From Haliclystus octoradiatus (Eukaryota; Cnidaria; Staurozoa; Stauromedusae; Haliclystidae), in assembly GCA_916610825.1 (NCBI GenBank), contig OU744448.1, forward strand, positions 20,005,032 to 20,069,031: a DNA stretch of 64,000 bases. The letters are read 5' to 3'. Both the position numbers and the translations under genes were made by a program. Below the pieces are notes generated by a model. The model was not told the origin of the DNA and did no database searches. It saw only the letters and a program-made list of their open reading frames with translations. This document shows, piece after piece, positions 1-13,300 of the stretch. Every line of letters begins with the position of its first letter. The stretch's first letter is position 1.

Positions 1-289
1 AAGGTATGTATGGGGCTATCTAATAAGTATTCTGAAGAATTCGTATTTTTACATCTATATGTTGCAAAGAAAGTTGGCCAGACATAGCATGCATGTTATG
101 CAATGACTCATTAAAAACCAAGAAGTGTATACTATTTAATGCTGTCTCTATTGTGTCTGATTGACGTCTTATCATGGTTATTCCCTAGAAAACGGTTAGA
201 AAATGAAGACAAGTCAAAATTGCAATAACATTCTGCAGTACACAATATCACAAGTTTGTGTAAATTTCAAAAAATAACATACTGTATAC

Positions 290-3200
290 CTTTCCAAGTA
301 CTTCAACAGACGAGGAGAAGAACTGTATAGCAGGATGACAGCGTTTAATGTCATCATCAATTAACTGTGCCAACAGATAGAAAAGTCCAATGCCTGTATC
401 CCTAATAGACATGGCATCATCACTAGTGCATGACATGTGAGCATTTACCAGACTTGTGACAATTCTCTCGACGTGCATAGCACCAATACAAAGACCTTCT
501 TCTAATGGTTCCATACAAGTATCAAGGAGCTGTAGCCATTGGTCCCGATTAAAATGAAGCAATCTCGCAATGCTGTCATTGATCAAAGGTTCTGAAACCT
601 AATAGGAAGTAAAAAAGCATCTGGTGAATAGAACATACCCCTAGCAAAGGTAGAAATAAAATGGTATGAACCTGAATTTTAATATTTCGTTTATGCATAT
701 ACACTTTAGCGAATGTGTAATGAAATAGTTGGTATAAAGGGTGAAAAATAAAGCATAAATCAACTGCATAGGAAAATAAATATTGCAATTAAAACATACT
801 CAAATGTTCATATTTAGAGTGGGCTTATCATCGAATGATTATGATTTTCATGGCAAAGATATATGATCAGAAAAGGTATCCAACTTGCAGCTTCAGGCTA
901 GGCAATGGCAATAGACACTCATTCAAAAAATTCATATGCAGAATAGTTACCACACACAGTACTTACAGATATAACAGTTTCAGCTGGTCCAGTGCAAACC
1001 CGTTTTCTTTGGTGGCACTCTAGTGTTACCATGACATTTTTGTTAACATTTTCATAGAGTGCAGGAAGTAGTTCACTGTATTCCTCATCAAGAGCAACAT
1101 GATTGGCTTGTAATGATGATGTTTTCTTTGCAAAAACAACGAAACGTTCAAGGTCATGATTAGCTGCTTGTATTAATGTAGCGCGTTGAAGCAGCATTGA
1201 TGTTTTGATTGGTGGAACTGGTGAGTTCGGGATGACAAACGTAGGTGCTTCGAGTCGATTTGATTTCCTGATCAGCTTGTTCAACATTTTGACTTCATCT
1301 AAATCAATAAAGAATAAAACAGATTGGAAAGGGGATCTGCATGAGGTAGCAGTGCTAATATATTATACGCTGATCAAGATAAGTTTGGGAATTACATTGA
1401 TATAGCTTCTACTGCAGTGAATGGGCAATTGAAGATTGACAAACTGTTCTCAGTACACTGAGAAATGATAGCAGCATTTGTTGACAGAGCTTGAAGACAA
1501 GCTGCCCAGTTGCTAGATATGTTATGGATCAATCTATATCACTTACGAAAAACATATCAGACCAAAACACTACAAACAATAGAATCTGCATTTTTTAATC
1601 ATGAGGTGCACAAAGAATATAGAGAAATACACGATGCCATTCGAAATTAATCAGACCAGGCTGCGGGAAAATTCCAAGTATCTTTTGAAAACATGAGCTA
1701 GTAGACTGATCTCACAATATATAAAACAAAAATAATCCTTCCAATAGACGTCACAGGTCGCCATGCGGTACTTCCATATACTGGGATGTGCCAGATTTTC
1801 ATTGTACAATTCTGGCATCATGCTGGCATTTTAACATGCAATTTAAGGAGCTAGCAACGTTCTCAAAATGACACACCCTCGTGAAAATCATATGGAATTA
1901 CGAAAATGATGAGAAAACAAACCTGAAGATGCTTCATCTCTTCGCATGCTGTGTTGATGACGGCCCCTGTGTGTCTCATAAATTGTTGCTGACCATAGTG
2001 ATTCTAAAACGCTCAATTCATTACGAATGCAATCAACATCAACATACTCCATCCATGGGTTCTGTCATTTTAAAAGAGATGGAATTCTAAATAGAGTATA
2101 TGCACTTGAGATATATAGAGAAACAAACGATTGCTTGCTTTCCTTGGTTATATCATAGATTATAGAATACAGGGATTGGCAACTCTATTGTTCTCGGCCG
2201 CGCGGTCAGATTATGTTGAATTTGGCGCGAAACGCAGTCACGTGATCTTGAGCCGACACAAGATTACAACGATGCAGTCAAAACCTTGTAATCTTCGTAA
2301 CTTGCATACTATAATATCCTACGTTGCTCAATATTTTTTTTGAAGTTTTATGTTTTGACAATGTTAAATAGAGCTTACTTTAAATTTTCATGACAATTTA
2401 ATTACGTTTAAACAAAATAGCGAGTAGATATGGCCAATTTAATTCACCATGTTTTGCGGTATATTTTACCAAAATATTGCTTTGATCACTTTTGCAATTT
2501 GCAAATTAATGTTTGTAACTTTGAAAAAGAAAATGTATGTGATTGTCGTGATTGAATTAATCTACAAATACAAATCAACAACAACAATAACAAATCAAAA
2601 TCAAGCTGAAATGTTCACTATAAAATAATTGCGCTTCTAAATGAGAGGAATACAGCTTACAGCTATTCCGCCTATATAGGTCTACGACATACATGTAGCA
2701 CAAAATACACTCAACAATTTTCATCACATAACAAATAATCCGTATAGTGTATGTATCACAGCAGAGGGAATGAATACACTACAAAAATTTAGCAAGCAAT
2801 ACACAGAATGAACAAGATATGGTTGCAATATCGATAACTGGTATGGTAAATTGAAACTCTTGTAAAAACATTCAGTGTCGATGTATTACATTTGTAATTA
2901 CGTTATGTTACACTCACATTTACAATGAATTTTATACAATATCAAATTATGGATGTTCACCTTATTATTCAATTAATGTTGACTTGCTGTTACTTTAAAG
3001 TTTGAATTTTTTTTTAATTTGTTCCTTAGCGATTTCTTTTTCAATTCCAGTTTCTCTTCTAAGTTACAAGCAGTAAGCCCATGCCGTTCGTGTACGAAAA
3101 TCATCTCACTTCATATAATAAAATATAATACGTGTAGACAAATAAAACATAAAATCCTCAGTAATTTGATTGTTATCTTCTAAACCAGAGTGTTGTGCTG

Positions 3201-4396
3201 CTACATCCTAGGTAGATTAAAGTTTTGGGATTTGCAAAACATTCAAGCGTGTTTGCTTCAAGAGTCCATCTGATCTCCTTATGGATAAATTACGAAATTC
3301 TTTTACACAGTTCCACAACAATAATAAATAGACTTCCCGAGGGTACTCATCCACGCAATGAATTTCAGATAGATGTTTTTATTACTGCCGAGAAGATTTG
3401 TAGGGAATAGATCAAAATCGTTGAATACATTTGACACATCTCCAGAAATATCCGAAGAAATATTTACTCATTCGTAGTAACTTTTGAGAAGAGTAGAGTC
3501 ATTTGGTCGTGAATAAAATTAAGTTGATAAACCTTCATCTTCATCGATTCGATGGATAATTTTATATCAGTGTGTTTTGATCGTGTGTGAAGGGTTACGG
3601 ACACCGTTAAACCACCTTTAGTTTTCCAAATCCTTCAGCAATATTAGCACTAACGTAAACTTCTCTGTAGGCGCGCTTTTCTAAACTTTCACCGATAGAG
3701 TTCACCATTTTCTTCATCGCCTTTCACATTTAAAAAATTCGAGGTACTGAAAATCATTGCTAATTAATTGACCATCCATTGCAAAATAATGAAATAATCA
3801 AGTGTACTTTACTAGCCAGCTTGAAGATATGAACGATGATGATAAAATGAGTAGAACAGTTGACCGCGTTGTTGTATAATGACACTTGTGAAAATTTGTC
3901 ACAAAATTCTGTGTCGGTTCAAGAACACGTGTTTCCGGTAAATTTCAAACAAAAGCATATTTCGTGCCCAGATCTTAGTTGCCAATCCCTGTATTCTATA
4001 ATCTATGGTTATATAGACAGGTGACCTTTGAAGCAGGTATATGAGGTGGAATCTATTTCAAATAGCCATTAGTGCAGTTACCCTTTACAGTAGCTCATGC
4101 TCAGACATGGATGGCTTACAAGCAAGTGACTTATGGCAGCGTCAACCAGCAAAATGCTTGCCAAATAATTAATACCAATGCTTCCTTAGGCCGACAAAAG
4201 ATTTATTGTGATATTTGGAAAAAGTATGACATTATAAGTATCTTGACCATTGTATAAATTAATAATATATACCTGACAACCATTGAAAATATTCTGCAGT
4301 CCTTCTGGCCAATAAACTAGCGGAAGTGATTCGAGAGATATGTGAGCATCATGTAAACGCGATTCCTCGAGCCATAACGCAAGTGTTTGGTATAGA
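290..4396 (-). CDS. EPG5: EPG5 exons 27-30, last coding exons in the window
   Basis: Exon 27 encodes LYQTLALWLEESRL, matching human LFNVYILWLEDENF. Exon 28 (1923-2061) has no long frame of its own and was found by phase: it must start in phase 0 and end with one base, and it encodes NPWMEYVDVDCIRNELS, matching human DLWMEYLNMERIYHEF. Exon 29 holds PVPPIKTSMLLQRA and HVALDEEYSELLPALYEN. Exon 30 holds ERIVTSLVNAHM and HPAIQFFSSSVEVLGK, followed by a GTATAC donor, so the gene continues leftward. Positions 1-289 are intron and contain no recognisable exon. Confidence 0.93.
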
Positions 4397-7300
4397 CTGG
4401 AAGAAACAAGACACCCACAAGACAGGTATTATAAGCAAATTTACAATCTGTGTAGTAGTGTAGTCCCTTAGAAAAAAACAAACCAATCATAGGTACACTT
4501 TTATTATCACAAGAGTTCAAAATATTTAATAATGCGCACTGGAACTATAGTTCCAGGCTCTTCTTGCTAAATTTGTAAAACTCAATTAAAAAAGAAAAGA
4601 GCCTGGACCAGTTCCGGTGCTAATTTCAAAATACTTTTTAACTCTATTCAGTTCATAATATCTTAGTGGATAATTGTAGATTATTTCCAATAGAACTATC
4701 TGATAGTCAGAATTTCCCTATGATGGGTTGGTTTTTTATTGCAGTTAAATGAAATTTTACTGAGGTTAAACACTATATTTGAATCCCGCTGCTTAGCTCT
4801 TTTATTAACTGGCATAAAGTCTACTTGTAGACAAGAAATCTGCCTTGCTGCTGAATTGAGCACATGTAACAGCATGACCCTGTCAGTTCCCACTTCCTAG
4901 GACCCTAGATTAATTATTATTGATTGCTACTTGGTGTTACTGATTCCAGTTGTTGTTGCTGTTTTTGTCCAGTTATTTGTTATTTCATTATTGATTGCTG
5001 CTTGAGTTAATTGCTGCTTTCTGTTATTGTTAACCAGTTGTTGTTGCTGTTTTATGGTCAAGTTATTTGCTATTTTTATTTTTATTATTGATATTTGCTT
5101 GAGTTAATTGCTGCTTGCTGTTATTGTTATCCAGCTGTTGTTGCTGTTTTTTTCAAGTTATTTGTTATTTAATCATTGATTGCTGCTTGAGTTAATTGCT
5201 GCTTGTTGTTATTGTTATTCAGTTGTTGTTGCTGTTATTGTCAAGTTATTTTTGATTTTTATTATTGATTGCTGCTTGCTTGCTGATATTTTCCTTAGCC
5301 TGAGCATCTGAAAGTCCGAAGGGTTTCATTCTACCAAAAGGTGCTGCCTATGTCTTCGTCATATCTGAACACGATTGAATCTTTTGTCATGTCCGCACAT
5401 TATCTAATGATGAAGTCATAAAAATTGAAATCACTAAAATCTTGTAAATTAGCGGATGCATGCTACTAACACAGAAAATAAAGTCATATTTTGCTTCGGT
5501 TTAGAAAGAAAGCTCATATCCTACAATCGTAATGGATCTTGCAAAATTACAACTGCCTTTCAAACTTCAAGTTAGAGTTTTGCATCTCAGAGTTTTTATT
5601 ACAAATTAGGCATGCGTAAAACAATTGTTTCAAAGCAAGACTGTTGAATTACGCTAAGCATAATTTCAACTTGTGTTTGCAACAATGGCCGGTCGATTTT
5701 TCCCCTTTAAATGTCCGAGGATGGGGCCCATGCCCATTCTTCTCAATTAGCATGGAATTAAAATTTAGAATTTCATTAATAAAAAGGGCCTACTTGTTGC
5801 AAATCGGTAAACGTACGGTATTCGAGTGTCATATTCACATACAAATTGTCCCTTGTCAGGCACTCATTGGCAATGAGTTATCAGTGGCACCTGGGCTATT
5901 TTTCTACATGCACATTTCTCAATCATGTGCACAGATCTGACACAGTTAGCCAAAAATTCATATTTTGTTAGGAAAGTTGACATTCTGATCAATTTGTTGC
6001 TGTGGGAGAAATAGCCTCACTTTGCTAATTGCATATTTCCGAGATTCGCAAGTGATTTACATCAGCGCTAGGTATCACTTTACCAATGATTTTGTTGCCA
6101 ATTTCAGCACTCGACAAAATGAAAAGCTGTACGCCAAAGCAGACTCTCTCAGTATACGGCCCTGAAAATCAACCCTGGTTTATTAATGTACCAGCAGATT
6201 CAAATATGCACTTTTTTCAGTGCATTGATACATTTTTGTTTTGTTTTCATCGATCTTTGTTTTTCTGTTTCAAATATTCAATCGGTGCTTGGGTATGTTT
6301 GGTGGGAGGTCCAGTCATCCCTTACCCTCCTCCAAGCACCTTGGAGGGTAAGGTTTGGTGGTTTCAGGTCAGCTATTGGTCAACTAGCTATTGTGTTTTG
6401 CTGCCAACCTCCCACCAACCAAGCACCTAGGCCAAATTATAGTTAAATGAAATTTTACTGAGGTTAAACACTATCTTTGAATCCCGCTGCTTAGCTCTTT
6501 TGTTAACTGGCACAAAGTCTACTTGTAAACAAGCAATCTGCCTTGCTGCTGAATTGAGCTGCTGAATTGCTGCTTAACAGCATGACCCTGTCAGTTCCTA
6601 CTTCCTAGGACCCTAGATTAAGCCACTTATCAGTGCGGGTCAGGACCATATCGTTCTTTCTTTGCTTCAACGCGCCGCTGAATGGTTTAGGAAAGTTAAT
6701 GAGGAGTTTATGCTTATCGAGTGGTTTGTTTGATCTGTGACTGTATTTATCCTATGATCTGTTATCTCAAAGCTATTTATCTCAACACATGATGTCTAGT
6801 TTGTATATTAACACAATTTTAATGTTGTTGCTATTGTTATTTGTTGATGTGGTTAATTTATTTGCTGCTGATATTTTACGCTGTTTATTATTTATTTACT
6901 GTTCCCCCTCCCTTCCCATCCCTTGTTGGTTGACAAAGGTAAGTATAACCAAGAATTCCACTGACTTAGCAGTGTGACTGGAGCTTGGTTGGTGGTGCCA
7001 GGTCTGCTATTGGTCAACTAGCTATTGTGTTTTGCTGCCAACCTCCCACCAAGCAAGCACCTAGGCCAAATTAGTGTGATGTTAAGGATTCGAGATAAAG
7101 GGTTTAATATGGGACTATGTATATACCACACAGATTGTAGGTTTGCAGTAGTATAATGCTCGGTTGTTGACAGCAACGGAATAACAAGTAGATCATCTGA
7201 TCAATAGAAACATACTTCACGTTTGACACGTGTTAAAAGCATTGTCAAAATTGTCAAAAACTAGAGTGGCAAATTCGCATGAAATATCCATAGTAACCTC

Positions 7301-10300
7301 TGCACTTATGATATATTGTGTGAACAGATATCCATGATTGCATTTAAAAAAATGCACATTTGTTATATGTTTGAGGAATTCATTTCTAATAGGATTTTAT
7401 AAACATCCTTCTGATAAAAGGACTCAAGCAATTCGATTGATCGGATAGCGGTCAATTCTAAAGCTGTATGTTTTCTTACCGTTAATATTCATGCTATAAT
7501 TACATATTTAAGAAAATTGATCAGTTACTCGTTGACTAGGGCCGTGGTCATTATCAATCGATATTCAACAAGCCTGAGATCAAAAACTGTTTAATAATCA
7601 TGTTACGTCTGAAGATTTCCAAACAATTGATGCATGTTATAATTACCCAGATAATCTTTCATGTAATACAGCATCATGTAAGTGGCCTTTATCTATCATA
7701 TTGTCCTCGTTAGCATTATCCTGGCTTTTCTCGTGATGATGGGCGGATGTGGCGTGTAGGTGCGCTTTCATTCGTTTTGCTTTGGATGAATAATGAAATG
7801 CTTGGAAAAACTGGTAGCCAACACCTGACTTAAAATCGGAGCCACTGAAAGAAAATAATTACATTAGAAATATAATAACCAAGCAATGACTGAAATTAAA
7901 ACATCAGATCAGATTAAAACCGTCAACTTAATGGGGCTACACACCACTTTAGGCGAAATTAAAATCTAACCATTGGGTGGGGGGGTGGAGATCTAAGTTC
8001 AGTTCTAGATATACTGTTTTGGAACTACTATATATAGAAGCATTATGGGATGCGTGGCTAACCCGTATCTGTGGAATAGGGTAAGTCTTGTGATCCAGAT
8101 AGGGCGTTGATATCAGCCTTGCACGAACTAGTTTACTAGGCAGTCATCACGAGTTTTGAAGGAGTTTTTTCAGTTTTCAGTTGCTACGAATCTTCAGCAC
8201 GACTGTTACAAGAGAAATTTTTTATATATTTTTTTAACATTATTAATTTGTTCATATAAGCTCATTTTGGATATTATGTCTAATTTCCCACCCACCCTCG
8301 CCATGAAGGTAAACAGGCTGGTAAGTTGATGTTTTACTTTTTTAGGTTGATATAATTATTTTCAGTAACTTTCCATTAATTATAAGTGTGACAGTGCTTG
8401 GTTGGAGAGTGCAGACAGGTTAGCACGAAGTTAAGCTTCCCGATAAATGCAAGATGAGTAACTCCCATCAACCAAGCACCGATCCGAAACCCCACCAACG
8501 ATAAGGATATTAATTGAAATAAATCTCCCAATAAATTAACCTTTCGCGTGATTTTTTTGGGGGATAATTAAAAATGTTGCATCTCGTTGAATGTGTAATA
8601 GTAAATTCACAATGAGAAATATAAATATAAGTTTGCGAAGTAAACGTCTAATAAGTATGTCCTCAAAATGTACTTGAACATTTACGTAATTCATGCGCTT
8701 AAACAAGTTTACATTTACACTCTAGTCTAGTGCAAAAAGAGGAGGATACTCCCTTATAATATACCTGGCAGGTAATGGAACTCTGAATAAGAAAAGTTGA
8801 AAGAACTTTTGCCAAATCAAAGGTAGCAGTGGATGATCAACGTGTGTGGCCAATGCAAGATCTGCCCATCTGTAAATACTAAGATATTCTAGGGGAGGGA
8901 TATACGTCGATTTGATATTTGAGACAGCACGCTGAATAAGAAAGAAGAAATGACATAAATGTAATAATGTGTAATGTTTAATAAACATGTAATATGTAAT
9001 AAACATAGAGTTCCGTGAGATGGGCTGTGAGATAATGTGCGTACACTCTCGCAGTTTGGTAACATCTCCTCAACTTGAATGATTACTTGTGCATGATGAA
9101 AATCTGGATGTGACTGTATGATGATGTATGATGTATAATGCATAATGATGTTATTGGAAAGTTCATGAACTGTGTATGTCCTTATTAATACAAATGTGTA
9201 ATTCCATGAACATATTAATATTCATAACAATGGCTATTTAGTGGTGATTTTTTCATGGTTTAAATCTTACTTTGGTTAAAGTTTAATCTATATTATCAGA
9301 GTATTGTCAACTTTATTCTGTTATGTTTCACAGGGGTTATGATAGATTTCTTAAATGTAGAACAAATGAATTATTGTCGCTACTCATGAATGCAAGGAGA
9401 AATACAAAGATTTGCCAAGCACACATTGATTTCCATTCATTCTTTATAATATTATAACAGTTTAAGTAAAATTCCATTGTGTGTGATACATCATGCATTT
9501 AGCCTTACCTTGTACTTGGCCTCAAATGACAACTTGGGATTGAGAAGAGCTTCGTCAGTGATTTCTCTCCAAAGACCGGACTCGATTTCCAATGCAGTTT
9601 CAGTACATAAAGCGTAATATGCGAAGTAAGACCATTGAGAATCAGCCTTAGAATTGATTCAAAAATGAAACTATACTATAGATAATGACGTATTAAGGGC
9701 AGTGTCTGATGATACATGTGGGGGACATGTGATCTAGGGTACTTTGAGGCTGAACTTGAAGTTTACTGTTCAAAATTATTTATCAAATTTTTAAAAACAA
9801 CCAAGGTGTACTAAAATTTCTAGCATTGAACTGAGTTCCAGGAAGAGAAAAACAAGGTAGCAAATCATAAAAAATGTTTCTTCGATGAATATAAGGGTGT
9901 CCGATCTATTTTAAACCCAAACAGAATAGAGGCATTAAAAGATATTGCAGCAAAAAATTACTTGTGTCTGGCCATTAACTGTCAATAGTACTGCTTATTG
10001 AAGGAGGGACTGACTTTACTACATATAGCTAGATCAAATCTTAGCATAGCAAGTATTACAAAACATAATTGTACAGTGCTCATTAAGATATCCTCCTCTG
10101 TTAATCCTGCGTGAAAGCATACTGTTTCAGTAATTGCTGCATAATATTGCTGAATTAAAAATGATACTGTACTACGATATAGGAAAGTGGAAGAAATTTT
10201 ACCTTTAAGTCAAGTAGTGTTACAGCATTGGCATTTGCAATCCATGACATTACAGATGAGAGTAATCCACGCGGTAGCTGAGATGTCACAAGGGACTTTT

Positions 10301-13300
10301 GAAAAATCAAACACAAATCAAATGAAATATCAAACCAAAGAAGAATGCAGGAATGGGTGTTATGCAACTCTAAATTTCTAAAGGCTAGTGCAGCTTGAGA
10401 AGAAAATCTGGACTATTCTTATTCAGGGGAAGAACATCAACAACAAAATCTAGAACAAAAAGTATAAAATGTCCTAGGATTCTGAAGAATTCTGGAAGGC
10501 TGGACTTTTTTTCCAGAAACTTGATGTAAGTTAGAGTAAATATTTGCTATGTTAGATCGTATGCACAGTATTTACCTCGAATTCATAACGAAATAGCCTC
10601 TGAAACCAAATGATGTCTGATTGTGCTGAGAAAATTGCCTTTGACAAGCAGTCCATTAGATACTGAACAGTGAAATCTCTGATTTAAAAAGTAATAATAT
10701 TTACATGATTGTGCAGTGTAATTATTATAGAACTACAGGAAGAAAATCTGAATACTCCGTTGAATACAATATGAATGGACATGGATATATATGGATATGT
10801 ATTAGTAGCAGTAATTGACAAGGCGCCGCCCTACTGAAGGCCCCAGTAAGCAATCTCATGTTCATAAAATTGTGAAATTTCTTCGCAACGGCACATAAAT
10901 TTTGTTGGCATTTAAGTGAATCTCCCTTCCAACATTGCAATTTTAATTGAATGCGATCAGATGTACAATTCTCCGTCAAGAAATTGAACAATTATTCAAA
11001 AATGCTAAATTTTCATAATTTTACTACATGGAAACTATCCATATCATTCAATAAAAAATTAATTGTGCTGTGCGGTGTGCTTTGTGCATGCAATTAGCTA
11101 GAAAATCAAGATTATTGGGTATTTCGAGTCTTTAATGAGACAAAAGAGCACAGAAAGACTGGTGGTTACTTCCATCTGCATTCAGCTGACTATTTTATTT
11201 CAAGAAACATACCTTTGAAATCTACTATTTTGGAACTCTTGGTGAAATTTCTGAAATAACATGGGTTGTCTAGATGTAATCGAATACTTCAGATGAGAGG
11301 CTCATGCAAACCCTCTCACAATTGTGTGAAGCAGTTAAGACATATTGTGGCAATATGGTGTTACCGATGTATAATATTACCTTCTCCACATGTTGACTCT
11401 AGTCAAAGCACTGAACCAAAACTTTGCAAGCTGATCACTGTTGTCATGGGGTTTAGATGATGGTGCTATGTGACGCTGAAGCAACAAAGAAAGTGATAAT
11501 TTATAATCTAGATAAAACTAACAATGAATAAGTAACAATATCGTAATAAATGACAAAACTCAATTTTCAAAATCACATTATTGTCATTATTAAGACCTGA
11601 TGCCTGGTGGCTTGAAGTAGAAAGGGATCCATCATTTTTGATATAAGATTGATATTCTCTATGTAATGTACTGTGCCAACTAGACTTCTTAAGGAAACAC
11701 AATAATCTATCACAAAGCGTTCATCGACATTTCATGGACAATTTAAAAAAGTTTAAATGTTAAATTTCCAAATTTCTCATAATTTCATGAACTTTTCATA
11801 TACAGTTCATTATCACACCCTTTGATAACTTTATTATTACATCCTTTGATATACATATTTTGAATGGAATATGGCTAATTGAAAGTATAATTGATAATAA
11901 TAATAGATTATCTTTCTTTACTATCTCTTGTAGGACAGTAGGACCAACTCAAATTGTTAAACTATATCCTGGACAAAATTTGTTTGTGGAGCAATTAGCC
12001 TCTTCAGACTCACAACGATGATTCCAGCCAACTGCTGAGAGTATATACCAGGTTCAGGGTATTGCCATACTCTTTCTGCGTAACCAGCTTGCCTGGCATC
12101 AATATGAATCACAGCATCAATCAATGAAAAAAACCTATCAATTAAAATGATGTAAAAACATAGTAACAACAAGTTTTCATCTTTACTTCAAAATAGTAAT
12201 TATATTGCCTAACACTGTCAAGGCAGAAAAAAGTTCCTCAGTTTTAAGTGAAAAGAAAGTTGGCAATGCAGTAACATTTGATTTAAAGGAAGTTAACCAT
12301 ACTTTGTATTTGAACCATGATTCGACAGTAATCAATTTAGTACGATAATAGATGATCGAAAGGTAATCAAGGAGCCCTTCGTGAAAGGTCACCTGTATAT
12401 ACGGACGTTATTTAAATCTAGTTCATGTGACTATCATATATAGACTTTGTAGAAACTGCTAAGCCTTCTAATCATCTTGGAAAAACAATAAAATTATCAT
12501 CAACTGGAGGCTGATAAGTTGTAATTATCTGTACTAATAAGTTAGCTTACCCTTCTATTTCCATTGAAATGTCCATCTCTTTTACAAGTAAAGGTATAAC
12601 GAGACTTATCAAACGCAAGATGGCATTGTGACAGAGATTTTGTAATAGAACAGCCAATCGCTCCAAGCCAACATTCAAAAATTGTGCACGACTAAAATAG
12701 AACAAAAAATAGAATAAGAACCAAGTATAAAACTGAATTGGAAGCTTCAAGGCTAGCATTTGATAATAGAATAATATACCAAATAAATATCAAAGGATCC
12801 AACAAAATATAAAGTTTGTGAACGCTAAATGACCAGTTTTTCGGAAACATTTTCATGAACAAGTTTGTGTTTTCAAAATAGAATAGTGTTCAAAAAGAGC
12901 TAATTGGCAGCTCTAAAAAAGAATCACAATGTTTAATCAAAATTCTAAATTTTGACTTTTGTCAGAAAATTGAAAACTGGAGATGAATGATCAGCTGCAT
13001 TGAATAGCTCAGTACACGATAGAAGGAATTAAAAGGTTATTGATTAAGACAGGAATGGACCTACATACCTATGTCCAATTGAGCTCATAGCAATAGAAAC
13101 ATATGATGCAAGGGAACCAAGTGACTGACATGCTCTTTTGAGATTCAATAGAACCACAGAATGTTCAAGCTCAAGTTCAGACACAGATTGAAGAGATAGA
13201 AATTCAATACATTTACCATACCAGCCAGCATTGGTTTCTGCAAGTAGATTAAAAGTATGACAGATACAGTATATGGAATACATGGAATACAATGTGAAAG

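Noticed and set aside
1512-1650. Plus-strand peptide LLDMLWINLYHLRKTYQTK and its continuation
   Set aside because: It looks protein-like but has no start, no detectable exon borders and no family that I recognise. It may be a small transposon remnant.
3225-3410. A 61-codon frame inside the hAT-like element
   Set aside because: It is too short and has no recognisable transposase motif.
5644-6430. Plus-strand frames of 86-114 codons
   Set aside because: They show no family resemblance, and the second group lies on a MITE. They are within an EPG5 intron.
11218-11255. A 38-bp candidate EPG5 micro-exon with good splice sites
   Set aside because: Including it shifts the frame and creates a stop in the next exon. 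Skipping it joins exons 21 and 22 in phase with a good match to human EPG5.
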